Source: an uncultured Gemmiger sp. (GTDB lineage: Bacteria; Bacillota; Clostridia; Oscillospirales; Ruminococcaceae). From it: DNA of 18,541 nucleotides. The notes under the pieces are model-generated. The model worked only from the letters and a program-made list of their open reading frames with translations, was not told where the DNA came from and did no database searches. The DNA lies in assembly GCA_959018215.1 (NCBI GenBank), contig CAUEKL010000019.1, positions 1 to 18,541 on the forward strand. The letters run 5' to 3'. The position numbers and the translations under genes are program-made. Of this stretch, positions 1 to 7,444 are shown piece after piece (position 1 is the stretch's first letter; each line of letters starts with the position of its first letter).

Positions 1-327
1 GATACCACCTTGACCGCCGTCCCGGCGGATACCCAAGCCGCCGACGCCCTGCTGGAACTGCTGGCGGAGGGGCCTGTCACCATTCAGGCGGAAAATTACG
101 GCGGATTTGAAAAGGTGGGCAGCCTGCCCGAAGCTTTGCCCCAGGCGGACAGCCGCATCACCACCCGGCCGGGGGATATCATGCTGTACCAGGGGGACTC
201 CATCGTCTTTTTCTACGGGTCCAACACCTGGGCTTATACCCCTTTGGCCACCATTCAGGATGCTTCCGCCGAAGAACTGCGGCAGGCGTTGGGCGGCAGT
301 GCAACATCCATCACCCTTTCCCGATAA
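1..327 (+). CDS. cyclophilin-like fold protein, 3' part (5' end outside window)
   Basis: The reading frame is open from base 1 to a TAA at 325-327, so the start lies upstream. A TTG at 10 is in frame but has no ribosome binding site, and the protein already reads as mid-domain there. The visible part (about 108 residues) matches the small bacterial cyclophilin-like beta-barrel family (Pfam Cyclophil_like type). Visible marks are a leucine-rich helix (ALLELLAEGP), a K-V-G-x-LP segment, then ITTRPGDIMLYQGDSIVFFY and SNTWAYTPLATI, followed by a closing helix and strand. Members are often secreted or lipid-anchored single-domain proteins. Whether this copy has a signal peptide cannot be seen. True cyclophilin isomerase activity is not established for the family, so no reaction is assigned. 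A strong terminator follows at once, so this is the last gene of its transcript. Confidence 0.8.
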   Translation, partial: DTTLTAVPADTQAADALLELLAEGPVTIQAENYGGFEKVGSLPEALPQADSRITTRPGDIMLYQGDSIVFFYGSNTWAYTPLATIQDASAEELRQALGGSATSITLSR

Positions 328-338
328 AAAACTTTCCG

Positions 339-372
339 GCGGCAGCTGCTTTTGGGGCGGCTGCCGCTTTTT
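339..372 (+). terminator. rho-independent terminator after cyclophilin-like gene
   Basis: GCGGCAGC (339-346) pairs perfectly with GCTGCCGC (360-367), giving an 8-bp GC-rich stem with a 13-nt loop, followed directly by five Ts (368-372). It begins 12 bases after the stop codon. Confidence 0.85.
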
Positions 373-449
373 GCGTTCAATGAGTGGTACGATCTGCGGC
401 ATCAGCACAAAATCTGACCGCCGGACAGGAAAAAACTTTCCGTGCCCCC

Positions 450-478
450 TTGCGCCCAAAGACGGTATGCGGTATTAT
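450..478 (+). promoter_or_regulatory. possible sigma-A promoter for the DUF368 gene
   Basis: TTGCGC (450-455), a 17-base spacer and TATTAT (473-478) lie about 80 bases before the ATG at 560. The -10 matches well (5 of 6) and the -35 only at TTG. The same -35 form with a 17-base spacer occurs before the HAD gene at 12235, which gives mild support. Confidence 0.45.
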
Positions 479-559
479 TAAACATTGTGAGCCTGCGTAC
501 GCCTTAGGGCGGCGCGGCGTTTCCGTGTGAAAAAACTCCTGACAGAAAGGACACATAGA

Positions 560-1447
560 ATGAACGCTGTACTGAATATCCTGCGCGGTATCGTCATCGG
601 TATCGCCAACGTCATTCCCGGCGTCTCCGGCGGCACCATGGCGGTGTCCATGGGCATTTACGACAAGCTGATCAGCGCGGTCACCGGCCTGTTCAAGCAC
701 TTCAAAAAGAGCATGCAGTTGCTGATCCCTCTGGGCGTGGGTATGATTATCGGCATTGTGGGCTTCGGCTTCCTGCTGGAATACCTGCTCAACAATTTTG
801 TGTTGGCCACCTGCCTGACCTTTGTGGGTCTGATCCTGGGCGGCCTGCCCATCCTGTGGATGAACCTGCGCAAGAATATTGACAAAAAGCCCTCCGGCCG
901 CATCGGCGCCGGGGAGGTCATCAGCTTCCTGGTGCTGCTGGCCATCGGCGTGGGCCTGCCTCTGGTGCAGGGGGCCGAGGGTGCCATCAAGACCCTGACC
1001 ATCGACCCGGCCACCATCGTCATCCTGTTCCTGCTGGGCCTGATCGCCAGCGCCACCATGGTCATCCCCGGCGTGTCCGGCAGCATGGTGCTCATGGTTC
1101 TGGGGTATTACAGCACCATCCTTTCTCTGGTCACCGGCACCGTGACCATGCTCAAGGACGGCGACTTCGGCGGCGTGGTGCACAACTGCCTGCTGCTGGT
1201 TCCCTTTGCCATCGGTGTGGTGCTGGGCATCTTCCTCATTGCCAAGATCATTGAGTATCTGTTCAAGCGTTTCCCCAGCCAGACTTTTGCCGCCATCATC
1301 GGCCTGATCCTCTCCTCTCCCTTCGCCATCCTGTACTCGGCCAACGCGTTCAGCGCCTTCTCGGTGGTTGAACTCATTGTGGGTCTGGTGCTGGCCGCTC
1401 TGGGCGCCTGGGTCACCTGGCTCATGGGCAACAAGGAAGAATCCTGA
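560..1447 (+). CDS. popT: DUF368 family polyprenyl-phosphate translocase (PopT type)
   Basis: A polytopic membrane protein of 295 residues. The family signature appears twice: NVIPGVSGGTMA near residues 18-29 and ATMVIPGVSGSMV near 165-177. This internal repeat is the hallmark of DUF368. The remaining sequence is a series of about eight hydrophobic helices. Members of this family were shown to recycle undecaprenyl phosphate across the cytoplasmic membrane, returning the lipid carrier for peptidoglycan and teichoic acid synthesis. Transport by this copy is inferred from the family. The ATG at 560 is chosen because AGAAAGG sits 10 bases upstream. A GTG at 527 is in frame but would add 11 charged residues with no binding site. 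The gene stands alone, with a terminator on each side. Confidence 0.88.
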   Translation: MNAVLNILRGIVIGIANVIPGVSGGTMAVSMGIYDKLISAVTGLFKHFKKSMQLLIPLGVGMIIGIVGFGFLLEYLLNNFVLATCLTFVGLILGGLPILWMNLRKNIDKKPSGRIGAGEVISFLVLLAIGVGLPLVQGAEGAIKTLTIDPATIVILFLLGLIASATMVIPGVSGSMVLMVLGYYSTILSLVTGTVTMLKDGDFGGVVHNCLLLVPFAIGVVLGIFLIAKIIEYLFKRFPSQTFAAIIGLILSSPFAILYSANAFSAFSVVELIVGLVLAALGAWVTWLMGNKEES

Positions 1448-1475
1448 GCCCTGCCTTTTACCTGAATCATTCCTG

Positions 1476-1512
1476 AGTCCGCTTTTCCTCTTGTGGGAAA
1501 GGCGGACTTTTT
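1476..1512 (+). terminator. rho-independent terminator after popT
   Basis: GTCCGCTTTTCC (1477-1488) pairs with GGAAAGGCGGAC (1496-1507) through one T-G wobble, extended by A1476-T1508, with a 7-nt loop and a run of five Ts (1508-1512). It starts 29 bases after the popT stop. Confidence 0.9.
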
Positions 1513-1651
1513 CTATGCCTGTCTCCCGGCGGGAAGATGGGGCTGTTTTTGGCATTTTTCCACCCGGAAGCCACGGCTGCCCAGAGGGGCAAAAAACGGA
1601 CAAAATGCCTCTTTTTTGTGCAAATTCCCAGCTTTTTTCAATCTTTGTTTA

Positions 1652-1679
1652 TTGTTTGTTTGCAATTTCGTGCTATACT
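1652..1679 (+). promoter_or_regulatory. extended -10 promoter for the ABC ATPase/permease operon
   Basis: TATACT (1674-1679) is preceded by TG plus one base (1671-1673), a good extended -10. TTGTTT (1652-1657) is a plausible -35 with a 16-base spacer. The start of transcription would be near 1686, leaving a leader of about 40 bases before the ATG at 1725. The stretch from 1514 to 1650 upstream is rich in T runs and shows no gene. Confidence 0.7.
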
Positions 1680-1724
1680 AAACACATGTTCAAGCAGTAT
1701 GCAACACAGAAAAAGGAGCCGCAC

Positions 1725-2435
1725 ATGTCCAAGCAGTCGTTTGTACAATTCAAAGACGTCTGTAAATATTATCAGATGGGCGATACGCGCATCGCTGCGG
1801 CCGACCACGTGACATTTGAAATTGAAAAAGGGGAGTTCTGCGTCATTCTGGGCCCTTCGGGCGCGGGCAAAACCACCGTGCTCAACATGCTCGGCGGGAT
1901 GGATACCTGTGACGAGGGCACCATCCTCCTGGACGGGGAGGAGGTCAGCGCCTTTGACCAGAAACGCCTGACCCAGTACCGCCGCTATGACGTGGGGTTT
2001 GTGTTTCAGTTCTACAATCTTGTGCAGAACCTGACCGCCCGGGAAAATGTGGAGCTGGCCTCCGAAATCTGCCGCGATCCGCTGGACGCCGACCTGGTGC
2101 TGGAAGAAGTGGGTCTTTTGCAGCGGCGCAACAACTTCCCGGCCCAGCTTTCGGGCGGTGAGCAGCAGCGGGTGTCCATTGCCCGGGCTCTGGCCAAAAA
2201 TCCCAAGATCCTGCTTTGTGACGAGCCTACCGGTGCCCTGGACTACAAAACCGGCAAACAGGTGCTGGCTCTTCTGCAGGATACCTGCCGCCAGAAAGGC
2301 CGTACCGTCATCGTCATCACCCACAACAGCGCTTTGGCCGCCATGGCGGACCGGGTCATCCGCATCAACAGCGGCCGTGTCATTGACATGCAGTGCAACC
2401 CGACACCGACCCCGGTCGAAAGGATCGAGTGGTAA
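1725..2435 (+). CDS. MacB/LolD-type ABC transporter ATP-binding protein
   Basis: A cytoplasmic ATPase of 236 residues that should power the permease encoded directly downstream. All motifs are intact: Walker A GPSGAGKT (43-50), Q-loop in FVFQFYNL (92-99), signature LSGGEQQRVSIARAL (142-156), Walker B KILLCDEPTGALD (161-173) with catalytic Glu167, and the switch His200 in VIVITHN. The length and the DEPTGALD form are typical of the MacB/LolD/BceA group, which works with FtsX-type permeases instead of channel-like ones. The ATG at 1725 has AAGGAG seven bases or so upstream. An in-frame ATG at 1686 would sit at the predicted transcript start and lacks a binding site. The stop TAA shares its last A with the ATG of the permease, which points to translational coupling. 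The substrate is not evident. Confidence 0.93.
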   Translation: MSKQSFVQFKDVCKYYQMGDTRIAAADHVTFEIEKGEFCVILGPSGAGKTTVLNMLGGMDTCDEGTILLDGEEVSAFDQKRLTQYRRYDVGFVFQFYNLVQNLTARENVELASEICRDPLDADLVLEEVGLLQRRNNFPAQLSGGEQQRVSIARALAKNPKILLCDEPTGALDYKTGKQVLALLQDTCRQKGRTVIVITHNSALAAMADRVIRINSGRVIDMQCNPTPTPVERIEW

Positions 2436-5400
2436 TGAACAGGACCTACCAAAAAAATATACGCCGCACGCTGGCCAGCACGCGCAGCCGCTTTCTGGCC
2501 ATCTTTTCCATTGTGGCCCTGGGGGTCGGCTTTCTGGCCGGTCTTGTTTCCACCACGCCCGATATGCGGGATTCGGTGGAACGGTACCTGGACGATGCCA
2601 ACCTGTATGACCTGCGTGTCATCGGAACCCTCGGCCTGACCGACGCCGATGTGCAGGCGCTGGAACAGCTGGACGGGGTACAGGATGCCCGGGGGGCCTG
2701 GTTGGCAGATGTGCTGGTCAAGACCCCGGAATCCGACCAGGCGGTGGCCCGGGTGCACAGCCTGCCCACCGATGCCGACGGCAACCCGGAAGGCACTTCG
2801 GTCATCAACCGTCTGGTGCTGGAACAGGGCCGCTGGCCCCAGGCTTCCGGCGAGTGCGTGGTGGAAGCCGGGGCAGGGGACCTGGCCCGGGGACTCAATA
2901 TCGGGGATACCATCGAGGTACCCGCCGACGACAACGAAGACCTGGAAGACACCCTTGCCACCACCGAGTACACGGTGGTGGGTGTGGTCCATGACGCCAC
3001 CTACTTCTCCTTTGAACGGGAACCCGCCAGCGTGGGCAGCGGCGCGGTGGAAACCATCTTTTACATACTGCCCCAGGATTTTGCCTACGAAAGCTATACC
3101 GAAATCTATCTGACCGTGGACGGAGCCCTTGCCATGAACAGCATGGGGGATGCCTATGAAAAGGCGGTCCAGACGGTCAGCGACGAGGTGGAAGAGATTG
3201 CCGGTGCCCGGTGCGAAGCTCGCCTGCAGGAGGTCAAATCCGACGCCCAGCAGGAGATTGACGACGCCTGGGACGAATACAATGAGTCCGCCGCCGAAGC
3301 GGAAGAGGAACTGTCCGACGCGGCACAGGAACTGGAGGACGGCCGTCAGGCCCTGGCCGACGGCGAACAGAAAGTGGCCGACGGCGAGCGGGACTACCAG
3401 GACGGCCTGGCCGAGCTGTCTGATTACGAACAGCAGCTCAAGGACGGCGAAGCAGCCCTGAACTCCGGCATGGCGGAACTGATCAGCGGCCAGGCGCAGT
3501 GGCAGGAAAACTGGCAGAAGGCCAAGGACGGGGAAACCGCCCTGGCCGAAGGCAAAAAGCAGCTGGAGGAAGCCCAGCGCCAGTATGAGGAAGGCAAGGC
3601 GGCCTATGATGCCGCCCTGGCCAAAATCGAAGCCGGGGAAGCTGCCCTGGCCGAAAACAAGACCAAACTGGACACCGCCCAGGCCCAGTATGACCAGCTG
3701 GCCGAATTCAATCAGGGGCTGAATGAGTACAAGGGAGGTCTGCAGCAGTATACCGACGGGGTGAATTACGCCCTGGCGCAGTACACCGCCACCTTGCCCT
3801 ATCCCGTTACCATCACCGTCACCACCGACCAGATGGAGGAGATCCTCCAGGAACTGTCCCGGCTGGAGGCGGATCAGTGGCCGACGGATGACACCCGGAT
3901 GTTGCTGTACATCGTGAACAAGGTCACCGGAGGCCTGGTACCGCCTGTGGACCCCGGCGGGGAAGTTGTCCCGGAGCCCGAAACGGAGGAACCGGAGCAG
4001 CCCGACCCGGCACAGGTGGTGACGGAAGAACCGTCCGCCCCTGCTGCAGACACCACGGACGGGCAGGATGGGACCGCCGCCCCGGCATCCGATGAGATTC
4101 CTGTGCCGGAAACAGGCTCCGCATCCGTTGACAACACCCCTGCCGATCCCCCGGAGACCACGGCGGAGGAAACGGCGCCCGACGGGAACACCGAACCGGA
4201 AACAGCGGACACGGCCGCAAGTGAGCCTTCCGCTGCGGCGGAAGACCCTGCGGAACAGGTGCCCTCTGTGCCGGAGGACACTCTGTCACTGCCTGCGCCC
4301 GAACCGGCTTCTGCCGATGCGGAGACCACAGAAACAGACTCCCAGCAACGGTCGGTGCGGGAAAATCCCGATCCTTCCCTCCCTGGCCAGGGCGGCGGGG
4401 AAACGCTGTCTCTGGTGGACGGGGCCAAAGAGCTCATTGACGGCAAGGCAAAAATCGAAAGCGGCATTCAGCTGCTCATCCTGACCTATCAGCAGCAGGG
4501 ACAGCAGCTGACCGAAGAAGAAGCCTACGCCCTGATCTCGGACGAGAACGTGGCCTCCGTCAAGGCACAGCTGGACGACGGCTGGGCCCAGTACGATGCC
4601 GGTGCCGCCCAACTGGCGGAGGGCCGCTCCCAGCTGGAAGCCAACGAGCAGACCCTCATCGACGGCAAGGCACAGCTGGATGCGGGCTGGGCCCAGTATG
4701 AGGCCCAGGGCACCGAACTGTATGACGGACTCAACCAGCTGCGCTCCGCCAAGACCACCCTGGACGAAGGCTGGGATCTGCTGCTTGATAAGCAGATGGA
4801 GCTGGACGATGCCCGCAAGGAAATCGAGGATGCCCGGGCAACCCTGGCCGATGCCAAACAGGAACTGGAAGACGCCCGGCAGACCATTGCTGAAAAAGCC
4901 CAGGAGCTGCGGGACGGTGAGATTGAATACGCCGACGCCAAGGCGGAGGCGGACCAGAAACTGGCCGATGCCCGGGCAGAGATCGAGGACGCCGAAGCCA
5001 AACTCAATGACATTGAGGAAGGGGAATGGTACGTCTGGGATCGGGGCCGCAACGTCAGCTACGCCTCCTTTGATTCCAACTCCACCAAACTGGCCGCGCT
5101 GGCCAAGGTGTTCCCGGTGTTCTTCTTCCTGGTAGCGGCACTGGTGGTCTCCACCACCATGACCCGCATGGTGGAAGAAGAACGCCTGCAGATTGGTACC
5201 ATGAAAGCCCTGGGTTACACCAGCGGCGCCATCATGCAGAAGTATCTGCTGTACGCTCTCACGGCCGCCGCCGCCGGTGCGGTGTTCGGCCTCATGCTGG
5301 GCTTCTTCGTCTTCCCGCGGGTCATCTGGACCGCCTATCAGATGATGTACTACGCGCCCGCCTTCCTGTCGCCCTGGCGGTGGGATGTGGGCCTGCTGGC

Positions 5401-6697
5401 CGGCGGCTCTCTCATTGCCATTGCCATGGCGGCCACCTGGTCGGCCTGCCGCGCCACCCTGCACGAGTACCCCGCCGCCCTCATGCGGCCCCGGGCTCCC
5501 AAGGCCGGCAAACGCATCCTGCTGGAGCGGGTCACCTTCCTGTGGCGGCGCCTGCCCTTTACCTACAAGGTCACCTGCCGCAACCTGCTGCGCTACAAAA
5601 AGCGCTTCTGGATGACCGTCATCGGGGTGGCGGGCTGCACGGCTTTGCTGGTCACCGGGTTCGGCATCTCGGATTCCCTGAACAGCATCGTCACCAAGCA
5701 GTTCGGGGAGATCTACCACTATGATCTGCTCACCGCCGTCACCGACGCCGAGTATACCCGGGAGGGCCCTGCCTACGAGTACCTCTATCATGACGACGCC
5801 GTCAAATCCTCCCTCACCGTCTTTACCCAGCAGGTGGAACAGGAGCTGGAGGACGGCAGCACGGTGGATTACTACTATATGGTGCCGGAGGATGTGGAAC
5901 GCTTCGCCGACTTTGCGGACCTGCACAACCGCCAGACCGGAGATGCCACCCCTCTGGGGCAGGAAGGGGTCGTGCTGACCGAAAAGCTGGCCAGCACTCT
6001 GGATGTCAAGCCGGGGGATACCGTCACCCTGGAAGATGCGGACGGCAATCAGGCCCAGTTCACCGTCACCGGCGTGTGCGAACACTATGTATATAACTAT
6101 GTGTACATGAGTGCCGCAAGCTATGAACAGGGCTTCGGCCATGAACCGGACTGGAACGCCGTCATGAGCCAGCTCACCGATACCTCCCAGCAGGGACGGG
6201 ACGCAGTGTCCGCCGCGCTGCTGGCCATGGACGAGGTGGCCAGCCTGAACTTCACCGCCGACAGCATGGCCATGGTGCTCAATATGCTGGAGTCCATCGA
6301 CGCGGTGGTGGTGCTCATCATCGTCTGCGCCGCCTGCCTGGCCTTTGTGGTGCTGTACAACCTGACCAACATCAACATCGCCGAACGGGTCAAGGAGATC
6401 GCCACCATCAAGGTCCTGGGCTTCTATGACCGGGAGGTGGATGCCTACGTCAACCGGGAAAGCGTCATCCTTACCCTCATCGGTGCCTTTTTCGGGCTGG
6501 CGGGAGGCGTGGCCCTGCACAAGTTCGTCATCCTCACAGTGGAGGTGGACGCGGTCATGTTCGGGCGGGACATCCAGCCTCTGAGCTTTGTCTACGCCCT
6601 GGCGTTGACCTTCCTGTTCAGCCTTTTTGTCAATCTGGTCATGGGGCGCAAACTCAAGCATATTTCTATGGTGGAAAGCATGAAAGCCCCCGAATAA
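2435..6697 (+). CDS. FtsX/MacB-type ABC permease with giant extracellular coiled coil
   Basis: A 1420-residue permease with two FtsX-type units. The first helix is at about 18-39, followed by a MacB-like outer domain (40-250) and heptad-rich Ala/Glu/Asp coiled coil (250-450). A small domain follows (450-500), then a Pro/Glu/Thr/Ala-rich, probably disordered stretch (503-657), and a second coiled coil (660-865). Three membrane helices (886-1010) carry the E-R-L-Q-I-G-T-M-K-A-L-G motif. The second unit has a helix at 1059-1080, an outer domain, and three helices (1290-1410) with ERVKEIATIKVLGF. MacB-like systems do not form a channel; they couple ATP use to movement outside the membrane. The coils probably fold as an antiparallel hairpin with the disordered part at its tip (inference). 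The start overlaps the ATPase stop, with GAAAGGA ten bases before it. Substrate unknown: peptide, lipoprotein or cell-wall work are all possible. Confidence 0.9.
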   Translation: MNRTYQKNIRRTLASTRSRFLAIFSIVALGVGFLAGLVSTTPDMRDSVERYLDDANLYDLRVIGTLGLTDADVQALEQLDGVQDARGAWLADVLVKTPESDQAVARVHSLPTDADGNPEGTSVINRLVLEQGRWPQASGECVVEAGAGDLARGLNIGDTIEVPADDNEDLEDTLATTEYTVVGVVHDATYFSFEREPASVGSGAVETIFYILPQDFAYESYTEIYLTVDGALAMNSMGDAYEKAVQTVSDEVEEIAGARCEARLQEVKSDAQQEIDDAWDEYNESAAEAEEELSDAAQELEDGRQALADGEQKVADGERDYQDGLAELSDYEQQLKDGEAALNSGMAELISGQAQWQENWQKAKDGETALAEGKKQLEEAQRQYEEGKAAYDAALAKIEAGEAALAENKTKLDTAQAQYDQLAEFNQGLNEYKGGLQQYTDGVNYALAQYTATLPYPVTITVTTDQMEEILQELSRLEADQWPTDDTRMLLYIVNKVTGGLVPPVDPGGEVVPEPETEEPEQPDPAQVVTEEPSAPAADTTDGQDGTAAPASDEIPVPETGSASVDNTPADPPETTAEETAPDGNTEPETADTAASEPSAAAEDPAEQVPSVPEDTLSLPAPEPASADAETTETDSQQRSVRENPDPSLPGQGGGETLSLVDGAKELIDGKAKIESGIQLLILTYQQQGQQLTEEEAYALISDENVASVKAQLDDGWAQYDAGAAQLAEGRSQLEANEQTLIDGKAQLDAGWAQYEAQGTELYDGLNQLRSAKTTLDEGWDLLLDKQMELDDARKEIEDARATLADAKQELEDARQTIAEKAQELRDGEIEYADAKAEADQKLADARAEIEDAEAKLNDIEEGEWYVWDRGRNVSYASFDSNSTKLAALAKVFPVFFFLVAALVVSTTMTRMVEEERLQIGTMKALGYTSGAIMQKYLLYALTAAAAGAVFGLMLGFFVFPRVIWTAYQMMYYAPAFLSPWRWDVGLLAGGSLIAIAMAATWSACRATLHEYPAALMRPRAPKAGKRILLERVTFLWRRLPFTYKVTCRNLLRYKKRFWMTVIGVAGCTALLVTGFGISDSLNSIVTKQFGEIYHYDLLTAVTDAEYTREGPAYEYLYHDDAVKSSLTVFTQQVEQELEDGSTVDYYYMVPEDVERFADFADLHNRQTGDATPLGQEGVVLTEKLASTLDVKPGDTVTLEDADGNQAQFTVTGVCEHYVYNYVYMSAASYEQGFGHEPDWNAVMSQLTDTSQQGRDAVSAALLAMDEVASLNFTADSMAMVLNMLESIDAVVVLIIVCAACLAFVVLYNLTNINIAERVKEIATIKVLGFYDREVDAYVNRESVILTLIGAFFGLAGGVALHKFVILTVEVDAVMFGRDIQPLSFVYALALTFLFSLFVNLVMGRKLKHISMVESMKAPE

Positions 6698-6712
6698 TCT
6701 GCATAAAAAACT

Positions 6713-6745
6713 GCCGTCGGACCCTTGGGCCCGGCGGCTTTTTTT
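6713..6745 (+). terminator. rho-independent terminator after ABC permease
   Basis: The arms 6713-6724 and 6727-6738 pair over 12 positions with one wobble and one mismatch, followed by seven Ts (6739-6745). An A run (6705-6710) precedes the stem. Confidence 0.9.
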
Positions 6746-6816
6746 GTGCCTGTATGCACTGCGGAAACACCCGAAAAGTTTTTTGTGCATAAAATGTGAT
6801 TTTTGCTTTCGGGGCA

Positions 6817-6845
6817 TTGACAGGTCCTTCCATTTTGATTATAAT
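6817..6845 (+). promoter_or_regulatory. consensus sigma-A promoter of the MarR/exporter operon
   Basis: TTGACA (6817-6822), exactly 17 bases, then TATAAT (6840-6845): a perfect consensus promoter. Transcription should begin near 6852, about 25 bases before the MarR start. ACTGT (6851-6855) and ACAGT (6866-6870) form a short inverted repeat over the predicted start site and could be the MarR operator. A promoter this strong makes sense only if it is normally repressed. Confidence 0.88.
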
Positions 6846-6876
6846 TACGGACTGTACGCAATCAAACAGTTAGAAC

Positions 6877-7416
6877 ATGAACAATTTTTGCGGCACGGTT
6901 TCGCGGCCGCCAAGAGAGGTGATTTCCACGCAGGAAATTCGGACCGCAGACCCTGATATGCGGCGGGTCGGCCGGGCGCTGACCCACACATCCCACCAGA
7001 TCAACCGGGCGCTGGATGCCTGCATCGGTGAGACGGTCAGCCAGGAACTGACCGGTATGCGGGGCATGGTTCTGGGCTACATCGTGCGCACCACCCGTTC
7101 GGGACGTCCGGTGTACCAGCGGGATCTGGAGCACTGCTTCCGTGTGCAGCGTTCCAGCATCACCACCATGCTCAAGGGCATTGAAAGCGCCGGCTTCATC
7201 ACCCGCACGGCGGTGGAACAGGACGCCCGCCTGAAGAGCCTGGCCGCCACCGAGAAGGGCCTGGCCTGTTACGATCAGCTGGAGCGCTGCATCAACGCCT
7301 TTGAGGCGCGGCTGCAGCAGGGCGTGACCGAGGAGGAAATGGCCAACCTGGAAAGGGTGCTGGACAAGCTTTTGCACAACGCCAAGGCTGTGCAGAGCGA
7401 GCCGCACATCGAATAA
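6877..7416 (+). CDS. MarR family transcriptional regulator
   Basis: A 179-residue winged-helix DNA-binding protein. The recognition region is about residues 79-108 (YQRDLEHCFRVQRSSITTML then KGIESAGFI). The wing follows with the family's D-x-R pattern in EQDARLKSLAATEKG. The flanking N- and C-terminal helices should form the dimer interface. It is the first gene of an operon with two ABC half-exporters, 28 bases before the first. By analogy with other MarR-exporter units it probably represses its own promoter and releases it on binding a drug-like ligand; this is inferred. The start is uncertain. ATG 6877 has no good ribosome binding site. An in-frame GTG at 6919 would give 165 residues, nearer the usual 140-160. 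Cys5, Cys49, Cys87, Cys131 and Cys138 are present, but no known redox pattern is recognised. Confidence 0.88.
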   Translation: MNNFCGTVSRPPREVISTQEIRTADPDMRRVGRALTHTSHQINRALDACIGETVSQELTGMRGMVLGYIVRTTRSGRPVYQRDLEHCFRVQRSSITTMLKGIESAGFITRTAVEQDARLKSLAATEKGLACYDQLERCINAFEARLQQGVTEEEMANLERVLDKLLHNAKAVQSEPHIE

Positions 7417-7444
7417 GAAAGGAATAGGAGAAAGTACACACACT

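Noticed and set aside
377..1603. Long minus-strand frame of 408 codons, rich in His, Gln, Gly and Asp
   Set aside because: It lies opposite the clear DUF368 gene, crosses its terminator, and has the His/Gln/Asp-rich make-up of an antisense shadow in GC-rich DNA.
1514..1650. Small RNA or gene in the T-rich gap before the ABC ATPase
   Set aside because: Only short TGCCC/GGGCA pairing and T runs are present, with no promoter-terminator pair that would define an RNA.
3240..5030. DNA tandem repeats or a phage tail-like gene in the permease
   Set aside because: The repeats are heptad-type at protein level with varied codons, and continue in one frame between FtsX-type membrane units.
4286..6817. 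Minus-strand frame of 843 codons
   Set aside because: It is antisense to the FtsX-type permease, has no recognisable domain, is rich in His/Gly/Asp, and its 5' end runs through the terminator at 6713.
6744..6956. Possible small protein of 70 residues before the MarR gene
   Set aside because: It starts inside the terminator and covers the perfect promoter; there is no ribosome binding site.
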